From F1-60-MAGs149 sp032119475 (GTDB lineage Bacteria; Actinomycetota; Thermoleophilia; Gaiellales; F1-60-MAGs149), in the NCBI GenBank assembly GCA_032119475.1, contig JAUMCA010000142.1, forward strand, positions 1 through 12,492: a stretch of 12,492 nt of DNA, read 5' to 3'. The first letter of the stretch is position 1; each line of letters opens with the position of its first letter. The translations under genes were made by a program, and so were the position numbers. Below the pieces are notes generated by a model. That model saw nothing but the letters and a program-made list of their open reading frames with translations, was not told where the DNA came from and did not search any database. Of the stretch, positions 12,090 through 12,492 are shown one piece after another.

Positions 12090-12492
12090 TCGTGTGCTCC
12101 CTCCCGTTGTCGTGTCCCGAGCCCCCTCCGGCCGGGTCCGTGCCGTTCGCGGTCACGGGCGCACCCGTGATCACGAAGCTGTTCTCCGCTGCCCAGTGCA
12201 GCGTGATCGTGTCGCCGACTCGTGGGTCCGCAGTCGCCGTCTCGTCGTTCAGGCGGTGCACCGTCAGCCGGTCGCCGGTGGCGAGGTCGACGGTGATCTG
12301 CGTCATCGAGCCGAGGTAGACGACGTCCGCGATGCGGCCGCCGACGCTCGAGGCGTCCTCGCCGAGCCCGTCGCCGTGCAGGTGGATCTTCTCGGGCCGC
12401 ACCGTCACCTGGAGGCTGCCCGCGGTCTCGTCCGAGACCGCCGTGATGCGCTGGCCCGCGGCGACGTCCATCACCGCGCGGCCGCCGGTGTT
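12082..12492 (-). CDS. ABC transporter ATP-binding protein, PotA-like, C-terminal part (partial)
   Basis: The frame is open to the right edge and gives the last 136 residues of a minus-strand protein. It is the C-terminal regulatory region (TOBE-type beta domain) of a PotA/MalK-like ATPase, recognised by LQVTVRPEKIHLHGDG, the GGRIADVVYLGSMTQITVDLATGDRLTVHRLND stretch (read in two parts) and a final HWAAENSFVITG. The nucleotide-binding domain (Walker A, signature, Walker B) lies outside the window, so catalytic residues cannot be checked. After the domain comes a Gly/Asp/Asn-rich tail of about 25 residues. A GTG and ATG near 12471-12474 are internal codons, not the start. The stop overlaps the start of the binding-protein gene by eight bases, placing the ATPase first among the operon genes seen here. 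Confidence 0.88.
   Translation of the reverse strand, partial: NTGGRAVMDVAAGQRITAVSDETAGSLQVTVRPEKIHLHGDGLGEDASSVGGRIADVVYLGSMTQITVDLATGDRLTVHRLNDETATADPRVGDTITLHWAAENSFVITGAPVTANGTDPAGGGSGHDNGREHTNA

Noticed and set aside
12092..12319. Plus-strand frame opposite the ATPase C-terminus
   Set aside because: It is antisense to a clear TOBE-domain frame, has no ribosome site and no recognisable domain.

Overview
This is a very GC-rich, densely packed bacterial window. Start codons are ATG or GTG, genes in an operon overlap by 1 to 8 bases, and strong purine-rich ribosome sites alternate with apparently leaderless starts. Gene content and style fit a high-GC actinobacterium. Thermoleophilia/Solirubrobacterales is my guess from general style, not from a database search. 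I see no rRNA, tRNA, CRISPR array, transposase or phage gene.

Layout. (1) Bases 1-136 hold the 3' end of an unrecognised plus-strand gene that abuts, with no gap, the stop of a minus-strand two-gene operon (137-1590). That operon encodes a DUF1185 'amino acid synthesis' protein followed by a 3-hydroxyisobutyrate-dehydrogenase-family oxidoreductase. (2) A divergent promoter region (1591-1678) leads on the plus strand to an MMPL/RND-type membrane exporter (1679-3790). (3) The exporter converges on a minus-strand transaldolase (3927-5018). The junction is filled by a perfect 56-bp inverted repeat with a 30-base loop. (4) A 41-base divergent region, with a palindromic -10 box readable on both strands, separates transaldolase from a plus-strand operon (5060-7253): a pterin-4a-carbinolamine-dehydratase-like protein and two tandem paralogous CtBP-type D-2-hydroxyacid dehydrogenases, joined by 4-base overlaps. 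(5) This operon converges on a long minus-strand ABC importer operon of the spermidine/putrescine (PotABCD-like) type (12492 back to 7335). In order of transcription it holds the 3' end of the ATPase (TOBE domain), a lipoprotein solute-binding protein, two permeases, a 71-residue membrane-anchored unknown, and a second paralogous solute-binding lipoprotein with its own likely promoter. The 7250-7324 junction again carries strong hairpins.

How it fits together. The ABC genes should form one importer for a polyamine-like or other small cationic or organic substrate, served by two related binding lipoproteins. An intercistronic hairpin behind the first binding-protein gene probably sets a high binding-protein to permease ratio. 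The other operons are ordinary-looking metabolism (transaldolase of the pentose phosphate pathway, hydroxyacid dehydrogenases of unknown substrate) and export.

The least explained features are the long perfect hairpins that overlap stop codons at convergent junctions, the shared TAGACT-type promoter boxes, the small Cx3C membrane protein in the transporter operon, the two extra membrane segments in the first permease, and the dehydratase/dual-dehydrogenase operon. I did not find convincing evidence of a wholly new defence or mobile system.
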